A DNA stretch of 64,000 nt from assembly GCA_023014365.1 (NCBI GenBank), contig JAEBUN010000004.1, positions 2,480,001 to 2,544,000 on the forward strand. Direction: 5' to 3'. The position numbers were made by a program, and so were the translations under genes. Shown piece after piece: positions 47,450 to 58,445 of the stretch. Positions within the stretch are counted from its first letter, which is position 1, and every line of letters starts with the position of its first letter. The DNA is from Lepiota brunneoincarnata. Its lineage: Eukaryota; Basidiomycota; Agaricomycetes; Agaricales; Agaricaceae. A model generated the notes under the pieces. That model made no database searches, was not told where the DNA came from, and saw only the letters and a program-made list of their open reading frames with translations.

Positions 47450-48967
47450 CTATTCTCTATACGAAGGAGGAGGACTTGCGTAGGTCGTGGCCAAAGTCGA
47501 AACAGATGACGCCCGTTCAGGCCTTAGATCCGATGGCACGGTCGAGATGATGTGTCCAATTTCATCTAGTCGAGCGCGATCCGTATCCGAAAGTTGGCCT
47601 GAACGAGCCAAGGCACCTAACCTGTTTATTTCCGTATCCAACTGCGTTGCCAATTCTTGAATATGGTCCAGCGTCATCCTAGGACCCTGCACTCGTGTTT
47701 TGGGCAGATCTGTCAGCAGGAGCCTCGGGATCGCGGAAGGGGTCATTAAGATCTTCTGTGGATCTGTTACCGCTGTCGATCTCGGATTCATGCTGAGTAG
47801 AGTATGGTGGGTCGGATGGGGGCATCCGTTCACTTGGCCATTGCATGATGAGGGGAGGGGTGTGTTGAGCTGGGGTACTGCTAAGGAAGGGGTGGACAAG
47901 GGCAGGGACCGGAGGGATTGTATTCGCCTGTCGGAGACGCCTGCGCTTGCATCTAAGAATGTAGAAGGCGAGGGGGGCCAATATCATGATAACCGTTGCT
48001 CCAATGACTCCTCCAGTGATTGCCTTAGATGGTCCGGTGCTTGAATCAAAGTATAATTTAGAGGTGAGGACGACTCAATAGACTTCTGACCAAACCTGAC
48101 TGTGCCAATCTGGGTGGCAACCTCGACGGCCGTGGTGAACGTCCGAGTAGCCGACGCCACGACATCAGTGACCTGGACCTCACCGCCGGGCAATGTTTTG
48201 GGCGTGGCTGCTGTGAAACTGCTCGCGGTGACAAGCGTCGATGTAATCTCGGTACCGGTAAACACCCTTTGATGCATCACCAACGCTGTGGTCGTCAGTT
48301 CCTACACGGACAGCAGAAGGGACGGGGCTAGTAGAACTACAGGGAAGTTTTAATGCGAATTGGGAGGGTGAGAATGATGGACGTACAGAGCTTCGTCATC
48401 CAATGCTGAGTTGTTGTCGGCAGGACGGGCCGTCAATGGTTGCTGAGGTGTAGCGGTAGGGATTTGTGTCGTCCGAGTCACCGGTGGAAGATCAGGGGTG
48501 ATAGTGTGCTCGGGCACATTGGCTAGTCGGATGGTCGAGGAAGCAGGTATTGCTAGTAGATTGTCCCTAAGAGCACCGGAAAAATAAGGAATAAAGAGTA
48601 CAAAAATGTTAGAAATGGGTTACCCTTCTCGTGTTCTCAGGCTCCCCAGTGGAAATGTGGGTGTTACAGTAACGATTCTTCACAGCTGATGTCAGTGCAT
48701 GTATGCTTTATTGCTAGTGAAGGTAGGCCATACTTTAGTTCCGTTACAGTTGTTATCTCGCGGCGGTCAATGGTTGTGGCCTTGGGGAGCGAGTTTGGGG
48801 TTGATTCTTCGCCCAAGGTCCAGTCCAGCTACGTTGGATGCCTACATGCGATGGTCCAGCACTACGGAATTGAACCTACTCGACTGTGAGATTACAAGAC
48901 CCATAGAGCACAACGCCAACCTACTCACACCCCTGTTTGACAACCGAGACTCTTCCAGGGGCGCCAT
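47450..48967 (-). pseudogene. Array gene D: degraded copy of C
   Basis: It starts MAPLEESRLSNR (ATG 48965-48967) with the same splice donor as C. The second exon contains in-frame stops compared with C. Downstream are TIRLANVPEHTITPDLPP, QQPLTARPADNNSALDDEA, an intron and the core, in which one extra base near 48268 shifts the frame before VFTGTEITSTLVTASSF. Then follow a membrane helix (VIGATVIMILAPLAFYIL) with RCKRRRLR and a tail that loses frame at 47705 (a two-base difference from C) before QELATQLDTEINRLGALARS and the terminal SPPPSYRE-stop at 47450. The last 80 residues, with PPxY, are well kept. Several independent lesions make a pseudogene more likely than sequencing error alone. Confidence 0.6.
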
Positions 48968-49514
48968 CGAAAGAGCCAAAGGAGGTAATTGGAAGCGTAA
49001 AGAGTGGATATAAGAACGAGTGTATGTAGCAGCCAGCTGTCTGTGGAGTATTAACTCGTTCACGAATTATATATCCCTCACCAGGGAGCCGATCACTCGG
49101 CCTCTAGCCATGATCGCTTCAAGTGTTCTAGAGATCGTTGCCTGACCGTCAGACCAAGGTATTCTGGTCTAGTTGAGACTTGAGCGCCGGGAACCAAGGA
49201 TGTGCGCACTGCTGTTTGATCTGGGCAGAGACCATTGTAAGAATGCCCGAAGCTTGTGAGTATTTTATATCGTGTTGTATCGCATATCCCCCACTCTGGT
49301 TGATCAAAGGGCAAATGCTCACGCCTGTGGCGCCAATCTGATGATGGCCCATAAATAAACGAGTTGGGTCTTCGAGGGCGCCGACCCACCGAAGCTTGAC
49401 TTCTCGTGGCTTTTAATAAAAAATACCCCTTCGAAGCTGGGTGTACCATGATTCGAAAAACACACTGGAGCTAACAAGGGCTTTCTCACATCCGAGCCCT
49501 CCGTTGTATGTTTA
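48968..49514. other. Spacer between D and E, duplicated elsewhere in the array
   Basis: Holds the D promoter and sequence homologous to 43281-43420. ORFs here (for example 49319-49570 on the minus strand) overlap the end of E and carry no motif. Confidence 0.45.
49068..49074 (-). promoter_or_regulatory. TATA-like element of gene D
   Basis: GGGATATATAATTC on the minus strand about 104 bp before the ATG at 48967. Confidence 0.5.
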
Positions 49515-51604
49515 TCACAAAGTAGTAGAATAAGCGAACAGCGGCCCAACATCATCAAGTCCGAAAACAACTGTATAGTCCACGGAGTCCATAAATACAG
49601 TGCAGGCTGTCGTATCAGATGGCATAACCCATCTGTTTGATAATGTGTGCATTAGTAGACAAATCTGTATAACAAATCGAGGGTAGGCACTCACGTTCAC
49701 GACGCTAGAAGACGACGATGACGACGACGACGACGATGAAGCCCTCGAGAGCCGACGTGCCGACTTCGTGCCTTGTCCAGGCACGAGAGGGACTTGAAGA
49801 AATCCGTTCTTGACTGCCAAATGCCCCCCAGAGATTTGCTGATGGTCTGGTTCAAGTACGGGATAGAGAAAATCACTTGTCATAGACAAACGTTTCGAAT
49901 CATGGAGTGGTGCCTGCTGCTCCATCATGGTTGCCGACGATGTTCGATCAGTACCACCCCCGAGTTCATGCAGCATTTCGGATTCGGGATACGCAGCATC
50001 AAGGGAACCGCCAGAGTCCCTTGACCAGAACTGGCCGCTGTCCTCCAGGGGGTTATGTGAGTGAGTGCTTCGTTCTGATTCAACCTGAGCTGGTGTCGAC
50101 AAGCTTGGGATAACCACCCCGTGAGATTGGGAAGAGTGAAGGTGTGGGTATATTCACGCGCAGTTGCAATGACTGGGGTTGCAACGGCTGGGTGATACTA
50201 ATGTCATCATCGGAGACCATGGAACGGGTGTCAGCCGGGTACGATACATGGCGAGACAAGATTTCTGGTGAGGTTATTGGAACGGCGGACATTTGGCTGA
50301 TTTCCATCTGTCTCCCGAACGGATGGGGGGAGCCTACTGGCTCGATTGGACTGTAAGGACCATGCATGCTCCTACGCCTGCGCCTGCGCCGGAGACAGAA
50401 AACAACCGCGAGAATTGCAAGAAGACCTAGAGCACCAGAGATAACTCCTCCAACAATCGTTCCCACTTTAGTCCTTGGCACTCGTCCTGAGTAATTTCTG
50501 TGTCAGAATTCGAACAAAAGTTGAGAGGCGAGAGTCTCACCGGGCCAATGCGGTTGGCCGATGGGATACAATAGCCGAGGTCGAGGTCATTGTACTTGTG
50601 AACGTTGAATGTGCGATAATTGTACTGACCGAGCCTTGAGGCAAAGTAGTCAAGGCCGTGATCTCCGTGACTCCAGTGGTGGCGAACGTGGTTGTAACAA
50701 ATCCTAGAGTGGTCAATTCACCCGCATCGCTGTTCGTATCCCCTAGTGGCGCACTTGGAAGCGTGATTATGCTGGTGGGGTAATTATGCTAGAGGTGGTA
50801 CGTACGAGGGTATCGATGAGCTCGATGGGATGGCAAGGCCAACCTCACCCGGTGTCGGACCTGTTGACACAGCCGAACCAGAACTTATCGGTGTCGTCGT
50901 CGATGCAGTGAAAGCAGTGGATGTGGGACCTCCGCCTTGATTTGGTCCGCTTGTGCTGATGCTCTGAAAAGGTGGACTGGGAGTCACCTTCGTGGCTGAC
51001 TGATTTACTTGACTGGCTTATAGTGCTTATGACGATTGGTCCTGAGCCAAACGTGGGAGCATGAGTGGGTGGCGCAGTAATAGAACGAGTACTCGAGCTT
51101 GTTTGACTGGGCGGGGATCCCGTGGGTTTCGTTGTGGGGCTGGTAGAGGACGAAAGAGTAGGGACTGGTGTGGTAGTTGGCAAACTTGTGGTCTTTGAGG
51201 AGGAGACTCTTGTGGTAGTTGGCAAAATTATGGTCTTTGAGGAGGAGACTGGTGTGATAGTTGGCAAAATTATGGTCTTTGCAGGGCTTGATGAGTGCAA
51301 AGATGGTTTCGCCACACTTAAGAAGGAATGTAGAGAAGTAGTCTTAAGTGTCGTAGAAGTCCTTTGGGATAAAGAAGAGATCTTAGTAGCGACGGGGGAG
51401 GGGGTAGAGGGTTTGGCTGCTGTGGAACTGGAGCCTGCTCTAAATAGAGGAGATAATTTTGAGACGGAGAACAATCCTCTTGTGCACAACGATATACCTT
51501 GTGGTGATTTCGGTGGTAGTCGATGGCTTCTCTTTGCCAGCAGCGGCTGCCCCCCCCGGTGCGTGGATGGTAGGTGCTGCTCGGAATGCGAGCCTCTTGT
51601 ACAT
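49515..51604 (-). CDS. Array gene E: divergent member with mucin-like ectodomain
   Basis: The probable start is MYKRLAFRAAPTIHAPGG (ATG 51602-51604). After a short intron comes a Ser/Thr/Pro-rich region with three repeats of SSSKTIILPTTTPV-like units, as expected for O-glycosylated stalks. A later exon carries the counterpart of the family core (TLGFVTTTFATTGVTEITAL, LPQGSVSTIIAHSTFTSTMT). Next are a membrane helix (IVGGVISGALGLLAILAVVF) with CLRRRRRRR, and a cytoplasmic tail with PYSPIEPVG and SQLR-type segments. An intron (GTGAATAT...CTCAG, about 50085-50158) restores the frame to VESERSTHSHNP, so no frameshift is needed. A poly-Ser run follows, then an intron (GTGAGTGCC...ATACAG) and a last exon ending FGLDDVGPLFAYSTTL-stop at 49515. 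No PPxY is seen. Confidence 0.6.
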
Positions 51605-53210
51605 GAGAAGGTCCTTGCGAATGAACAAACTGAGCACGTTCAGTCAGCTCCGGGGGGAGGGTGTCGGCAGGGGTGGATGGAAAGGCGTTGAACAGTCCAG
51701 TTGAGGTGATTTGTATCTTTTCCCAGACCGCTGTGTGGACTTGATGACTGATACATGCATCAGGCGGTGCATCTTTGGCTGTTTGAAGGAGTGTCAGTCT
51801 TGGAAGTCCTGTTCATCAGGCTTCCCATGGCCAATTCCGATTGTCTGTGATATTGGTCCAAAATATCTCGTGCCGCAAAAGTCCTTCCGTGGACTCCCAA
51901 GTATTGCATTTGCCAATATCGGGGCACCCGGCACATGTTCCAGCGTGGCAGGTATGGCGGCGCTGCTTTCGATGGTGATCAGCTCAGGTATGTTGGTGCC
52001 ACGATGCTATTGTCAGCGAACATTGGAGTGATGGTTCGCAGAAGCTGAAAAGGTCACGAGGCGCTGACGTGGATATATTAGTTGCACAATACATGATGAA
52101 GATGAGATAAAGTGAGGTTGCTGGTTGGTAGTGAGGTGCAGCAACGTCCAACAGTCTGTGCATGGCCAATTCAGGGTATAAACAAAGTGGAATGATGTCA
52201 CGACCCTGTAACAGCCCATCTTGGCCTAGTACTAGGTCAAGTTTGGGACGCAGAGTGAGAGACTTCGATGTAAGGCATAGAATGAATATCCGTCCAATAC
52301 TTTTTCAGTGTACACTGAGCCGTAAGGCCTGCATTTCATGAACTCAGAAATAACACGGCACGGGGGTGCATGTCCGCTCGTGAGAGAAAGCTCCGTGACG
52401 ACCTCATTTTTTGCGGCGACTGTTCATTTTCATCATTTCTCGAAGCTCGTTTTAGCCTAAGCACCTCGACAAGGTTTGACAGGGTGATGGGTCAAGTGAG
52501 GAAACGAGGTATAGTGGAAGGACAGGACCTCGACCAAGTGAAGGGAGGGCCCAGTAGTGGCCCGTATAAAACACCCGGAACAACGAGATGCACGGCTTCG
52601 ATGCTATTGATACAGAACTGCGTCAGGGCTGGGTTGGAGAAAAGTGGTCTCCTGGTGGTGGCCCACGATTCAAGTCACCCTCTACTTGGATGTCCTCAAA
52701 TGACATCAGAGTTCTAGCAAGTCCTGGCCCCACCTTGACGCCCCCATGCGAAGGAGTATCACGGTTGCTAGCTTTGCCATGCTGGCATTTGGGCATCCAA
52801 TGAGCCCGGGAAGGTCAACTTTCGATCATTGATGTTGATATTATTTTTGTCAGATTCCATCTCTGCGATGGGGCACCACTCAATCAAGCAGAAAAGGAGG
52901 CGCGGCTGGGACCGTGGCACCTTGCTGATGCTGGTGTAGATGGATTTGGTTTCGTTTTGTGATAACCGTGGCCTTCAGATACTTTTCTTTGATGATGGTT
53001 GCCTCCCGCAGCATTTAGATCAACCCGTATTGGTAGTATCAGCACCACGAGCTGGTAAAGCAGATGCAAAAAGAACATGTATTAGTATCAAATGAGGAAC
53101 GGTTTCGGAGAGTATACACAGAAGTCCATTGTCGAACACGAAGCGTGAATAAATGTAAGACACGTAAAGACAGTGACGGCCTGCGGGTATCGAAAGTTCG
53201 GATAGATTGT
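51605..53210. other. 1.6-kb spacer between E and F
   Basis: Several overlapping ORFs on both strands, none with motif or convincing splice structure. Presumably the E promoter (near 51650) and the F 3' flank. No supported gene. Confidence 0.4.
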
Positions 53211-56200
53211 TTAAATTGCAAGACCGTACTGAACGGGATGTCAGACACCAAATATTTTATGAATAGGATCCTGATAATGACTTACATCCGAAGTAGATTC
53301 TGCGGCAGATGTCCGCACGCCGGGTGGAAGGTCATGAGGACCCTTGACCTCACTGCTCTTAATGGTATGAGCACTTGTTGCTGAAGTGATGGAAGTGCCA
53401 CTCCGCACGGATAACCGGTCAGGGTCTATCCCTGAGCTGGAGCCAGAGGAAACATAGTCTACTCGGCGCTGGACTTGGGAGGGGGTCAACGATGCGTACG
53501 ACAGTCCACTCTTAACAGATATATGCTTGACAAAGGAATCCACACTTTCCATGTGTCGATTAATTTGTGAGGGTGTCAGGGAGGCGTAGGAGAGCCCGCT
53601 ATGTGTGGAGAGGCGTTTATCCTTGGGGTCGGCGAAAGGGTTGGAGGGAGGTTTCTGAGGGTCTACGAAGGGGTTCTTTGGGTCAGCAAAGGGATCTGGT
53701 TCGACGTCGATGGCAATATCGCTGGAGGCAGTTGTACTAGCACGAGTAGGTTGGGAACTCTCTGGCCTAAGGTCAACCAACAAGCCCTGCCAGTAAGGAT
53801 CGTCAGTAGTACTCCTTTGTTGCGAGCCAAGTAAAGAAGAGCTTGTAGAGGACGCGAAAGAAGTGGATAAAGATGGTTCGGCGGATGAATCTTTGAGCGG
53901 ATCCTCGAGGTACGGGACTGGTTTCTTCCGCACAGCCAGTTTCGAGCCCATATTCCCATTGCCTGTTGATACTGATGATTGGCTACTCGTAGTGGACGTC
54001 ACATCAGATTCACGGCTTCTACGGCGATTCTCCGCTGGCGGAATTGTTACGGGGACTTGACGAGTGGTGCTAATTTCCGAGACGCGTTGAGAGGGAGGGA
54101 ATAATTCGGAGGGGTCCGAAACCGAGGTTAGAATGATCCTCTGACGACGGCGCTTGCGTCTAAGAATGCAGAAGGCGAGGAGGGCCAATATCACGATAAT
54201 AGTCGCTCCAATGACTCCTCCAATGATCCCCTTAGGTGGTCCAGTGCTTGAACTAAAGTGAAATTTAGAACTGAGGACAACTCAATAAGTTGCTGAGCGA
54301 ACCTGACTGTGCCAATCTGAGTAGCGACCTCGGTGGTCGTGGTGAACGTCCGGGTGCCCGACGTCACGATACTAGTGACCTGGATATCACCGTTGGGCAA
54401 TGTTCTGGTCGTGGCTGTGGTGAAAACACCCGTGGTGACAATCGTCGTCGTGACCTCGACGCTTGTAAACGCCCCTGATGCATCACCAACACCGTGGCCA
54501 TCACCTCCTACACGGACTGCAGAAGGAGCGGGGCTCGTAGAACTACTGGGAAGTTGTAATGTAAATTGGGAGGATGAGAATGATGGACGTACGGAGCTTC
54601 GTCGTGCAACGCCGAGTTGTCGTCGGCAGGACGGGTCGTCAATGGCTGCTGGCGTGTAGCGGTCGTCCGAGTCACCGGTGGAAGATCAGGAGTGACAGTG
54701 CGCTCAGGCGTATTTGCTGGTCGGATGGTCAAGGGGATTGGTGTCGTTTCTGGGGCCGCCGTAACTGGGGATTCCTGGGGGGGTTTGATTGTTTTGGGGG
54801 CTTTCGGCTGCGGTTTTTTTGTCTGGCCTGGGATCGGTTTGGGTACAGAGGGATTTTTTGTGACGGCTGGGTCGGGGGGAGGTTGTCCATTGCCTCCGTC
54901 GCCGCCTCCTTTCTTCCCAGTGTTGTCGGCCCCGCTGTTGTTCCCGCCGTTGCTGCCACCGTTGTTCTCGTTATTGTTGCCGCCGCCGTTGTTGTTCCCG
55001 TTGTTCCCGTTGTTCCCGTTGTTCCCGCCGTTATTCCCACCATTGCCGCCGTCCCCCTTGTTGTTCCCGCCATTGTTCCCGCTCTTGTTGTCATTGTCGT
55101 CGTCGTCGCCCTTGCCGCTGTTTCCATTGTCTCCGTCGTCCTTTCCACCATTATTGTTGTTGTTGCTGTTGTTGCCGCCGCCATTGTTAGTCTTGTCTTC
55201 CCCATCGTCGCTGTCTTTGCCTTTCCCGCCATCGTTGTCCTCGTCTCTCCCGCCATCGTTGTCCTCGTCTCTCCCGCCATCGTTGTCCTCGTCTCTCCCG
55301 CCATCGTTGTCCTTGCCTTTCCCACCATCGTTGTCATTGTCTTTCCCACCATCGTTGTCATTGTCTTTCCCGCCATCGTTGTCCTTGCCTTTGTTGTCCT
55401 CGTCCTTGTTACCATCGTTCCCAGAGTTGCCACCAAGAACTCCTTTGACGGCTTTTCCACCATCACTCCCAATCTTTTTGACGCCACCAACAACACCGCC
55501 AAGAAGCCCGCCATCGTTGTCCTTGTCTTTCCCGCCATCGTTGTCCTTGCCTTTCCCGCCATCGTTGTCCTTGTCTTTCCCACCATCGTTGTCCTTGCCT
55601 TTGTTGTCCTCGTCCTTGTTACCATCGTTCCCAGAGTTGCCACCAAGAACTCCTTTGACGGCTTTTCCACCATCACTCCCAATCTTTTTGACGCCACCAA
55701 CAATACCGCCAAGAAGCCCGCCCCCATTTTTGTTGTTCCCGCTGTTCCCATCATTGTTCCCGCCATTGTTCCCGCCATTATTACTCCCACCTTTGTTGCC
55801 GTTGTCCCCGCCGTTTTTCTCCTGGTCCTTTTGATCCTTGTCCTTGTTATCGTCGTCCTTTTTCCCGCCACCAAGGATCCCGCCAAGGAGCCCTCCTTTC
55901 CCTTTGTCACTGTTCTTGTCCCCACCTTGACCTTTGTTGTCCCCACCTTGGCCTTTGTTGTCTCCACCCTGACCTTTGTCGTGGTTGTCGTCCTGGCCTG
56001 GGCCTTTGTCAGGTTTACCACCCCCGCCTGGGCCTTTGTCGGGTTTGCCGTCCCCGCCCGGGTCTTTGTCGGGTTTACCCTCGTTTTTTCCCTCATCGTG
56101 GCCGCCATGGCCATTACCGCCAATACCAAGGTTACTTCCAACACCACCCGCAACACCCCCGAGGCCCCCAAGAAGCCCACCACCGTTGCCCCCCTTACCA

Positions 56201-58445
56201 CCGTTGCCGCCTTTACTATCATTATTCCCCTTGCCACTGTCACCCCTCCCGCCACCGTTCCTCCCACCGCCATCATTACCACTGTCATTATCCCCAGGCT
56301 TGTCTTTTCCCTGGTCCCCGCGATTACTCTGCTGGTCATCCTGCCCAGGACCCTTACTGCCAGGGCTTCCACTAGGACCACCAAAACCACCTTGGCCATC
56401 GCTTGGTTTACCTCCACCTCCACCTCCACCCTTTTGTCCTCCATCAGGCTTGCCGTCACTACCACCAGCTCTCCCACCATCAGCGTTCTCATTATTCTGT
56501 CCGCCGTTCTTGGGGAAATCCTCATGTTTCTTGAACTGTCCGGACTGTGATTTCTGGGAGTCACCATTCGGCTGGTTCGGCTGGCTCCCAGGGGAGCCGT
56601 CCTTTTGGTCTGGAGGCCCACCACCACCACCACCGCTCTGCCTGCCTGGCGGACGACTCTGGTTGCTGTTCGGGGGGTTGCGATCACCGTCGTTCTCGGA
56701 ATTACGGTTACCACCACCAGGTGGGTTCTGGGAGCCGGGGTTGGGGTTGGGTTGATTCGAGCTGTTGTTGGCGTTGAGCTGACCTGATCCTCCCCTGCCC
56801 GACCCATCCTTCCCTTTGCTCTTGTCCGAGGTGGTGTTGTCGTTGTTACTGGGGCTGGGTTTAGTTTGTGGGGAGTTCCGTTGGGGAGAGTTCTGCTTGG
56901 GAGAGTCTTGTTGGGGAGGTTTCTGTTGGGGAGAGTTGCCGGTTGCGCCAGGTGAGCCCTGATTATCATTCGTCCCGTTTCCTGTGCATTTTTGCGTCAG
57001 CATATCTCTCGATCACGGTCTCGAGAGGGTACAACTTACCACCTCTGCCACTACCTCTTGAAGGATCGTTGTTCCCATTATTGCTGTTGTTTCCAGCCGA
57101 GGGCTGTTGTTGGGGTTGTGCAGGAGAGTTTTGTCTATCAGAACCTCCATTCCGGTTTGGCTGGTTTGAAGTTGATGGTGATGCGTTTGGGGTATTGCCC
57201 TGATTGCGGTCACCACCACGACCCCCATCACTACCACTACGATCCCCACCTCCACCAGGCTGAGAAACACTGTTTTGATTCTGGGTCTGTGATCCTCTCC
57301 CGCCGTTGGAGTCGTCGCCTCCTGAGGAGGGATTATTTCGCTGAGGCTGGTTCTGAGGTTGAGGCTGGGGCGATCCAGCAGCCGGCGACCCACCCTTGTT
57401 GCTTGATCCTGACCGATCTTTGCCACCTTGATTATCAAGACAACGAATGAATACGTCACAGGACAAAGATCACGAGTGGAGTGGACGTACCGTTACCTGT
57501 GGCGTCCTTAGGATCATTGTTAGAAGCAAGCTGTTGAGGTTGCTGATTCGGACTCTTCCCCTGATCCGGGGAGTCCTTCGACGCTTGTGGGGACTGTCCT
57601 CCGTTGGAAGGTCGTGGCTGCTGCTGCTTCGTTCCATCCCTTCCCTCGCCACCTTGCTGAGGCGACGGAGAGGACGGGTCTGAGGATGGCTTATTGTTAG
57701 AGTTCCCTCCTTGAGGAGAACCTCCGCCAGCAGCTCTGTTCGCACCATCAGTCTGAGTTCGCTGATTATCAGAAATCTTGGAGGATGAGTCTATTTCTGT
57801 CTTTGATGATGGCTGTTGCGGCGCTTTGGGCGGGGAGTTGCCCGCGTTCGCTGAACCATCGGAGCCGCCTCGCGACGACGCACCGCCTTGAGGCGATTGA
57901 GACGATTGCTTTGAGGACGACTGGGACTGCCCAGAGCCACTCTGAGCACCTGATGAGGGACCGTTGCTGCTGCCACCGCCGTTTCGACCACCGGCTCCGC
58001 TGGCATCAGACTTGGCAGGTTCGCTTGAGCTGTTTTCCTGCGCTGATGGTGATTTACTGCTGGCGCTGGCGCTGCTACCACCGGCCGACGGCCCTGTCTG
58101 AGGGGTGTTACCCGATTCTGTCAAAGCCGATTAGTTCAACTGGTGAATATATGAGTTCGAGAGAGGAAAAATGAGCGTACTGGAGCCACCCTGAGATGAG
58201 GGTGCTGAGTCTGAGGACTTTCCACCTGGACCTCTTGCCTGTTTCAACGAATGACTGGGGTCGGAACTGCCGTTTGGTGCATTAGAATCTGCACAAGGAC
58301 GGGGGTTAGTGTGGCTACGGATGAGTTCCCGAAGGAAGGGTGGTATTGAAGTGGATTATTATTACTTACAGCGACTGATCATAGAAACCTTTCCCTCGGG
58401 ATTTGCTTGTCTCCAGGACAGTTGGCTGCCCGCTAGAGGAGCCAT
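53211..58445 (-). CDS. Array gene F: giant member with Asn/Gly/Asp-rich region and NPFxD tail
   Basis: It starts MAPLAGSQLSWRQANPEG (ATG 58443-58445); again there is no signal peptide. Short exons rich in Ser, Gln, Gly, Asn and Pro lead into one very large exon (about 54560-56980) of Gly/Asn/Asp/Lys repeats, including KIGSDGGKAVKGVLGGNSGN twice and many GKDNDGG units. The family linker (TPDLPPVTRTTATRQQPL, then PADDNSALHDEAP), an intron and the core (EVTTTIVTTGVFTTATTRTL, SGTRTFTTTTEVATQIG) follow. The membrane helix (GGVIGATIIVILALLAFCIL) is followed by RRKRRR. The tail is unlike that of A, C and D: it has DPFADPKNPFVDP and NPFADP (NPFxD and DPF motifs), two copies of SGLSYASLTPSQ, and ends via a GTAAGT intron at DYGLAI-stop (53211-53213). 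About 1,500 aa. All frames checked are intact. Confidence 0.75.
55391..55730. repeat. 210-bp tandem duplication within gene F
   Basis: The block beginning TTGTTGTCCTCGTCCTTG occurs at 55391 and again at 55601. The about 130 bp that follow are nearly identical (one visible C/T difference, AACAACACC versus AACAATACC). It lies among shorter 24-bp units (55236-55320) that encode GKDNDGG-type and GRDEDND-type repeats. Confidence 0.8.

Noticed and set aside
50080..50160. Frameshift in gene E tail
   Set aside because: First read as a +1 insertion in GGGG, but a 73-bp intron from GTGAAT to CTCAG joins the two frames in phase, so no lesion is needed.
54574..56550. 658-codon plus-strand ORF opposite gene F (Val/Pro/Ala-rich), and a 746-codon minus ORF in another frame (54729-56969)
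   Set aside because: Both are shadows of the trinucleotide repeats, which keep all frames open. Only the Gly/Asn/Asp frame continues by clean splicing into the conserved core and membrane helix.
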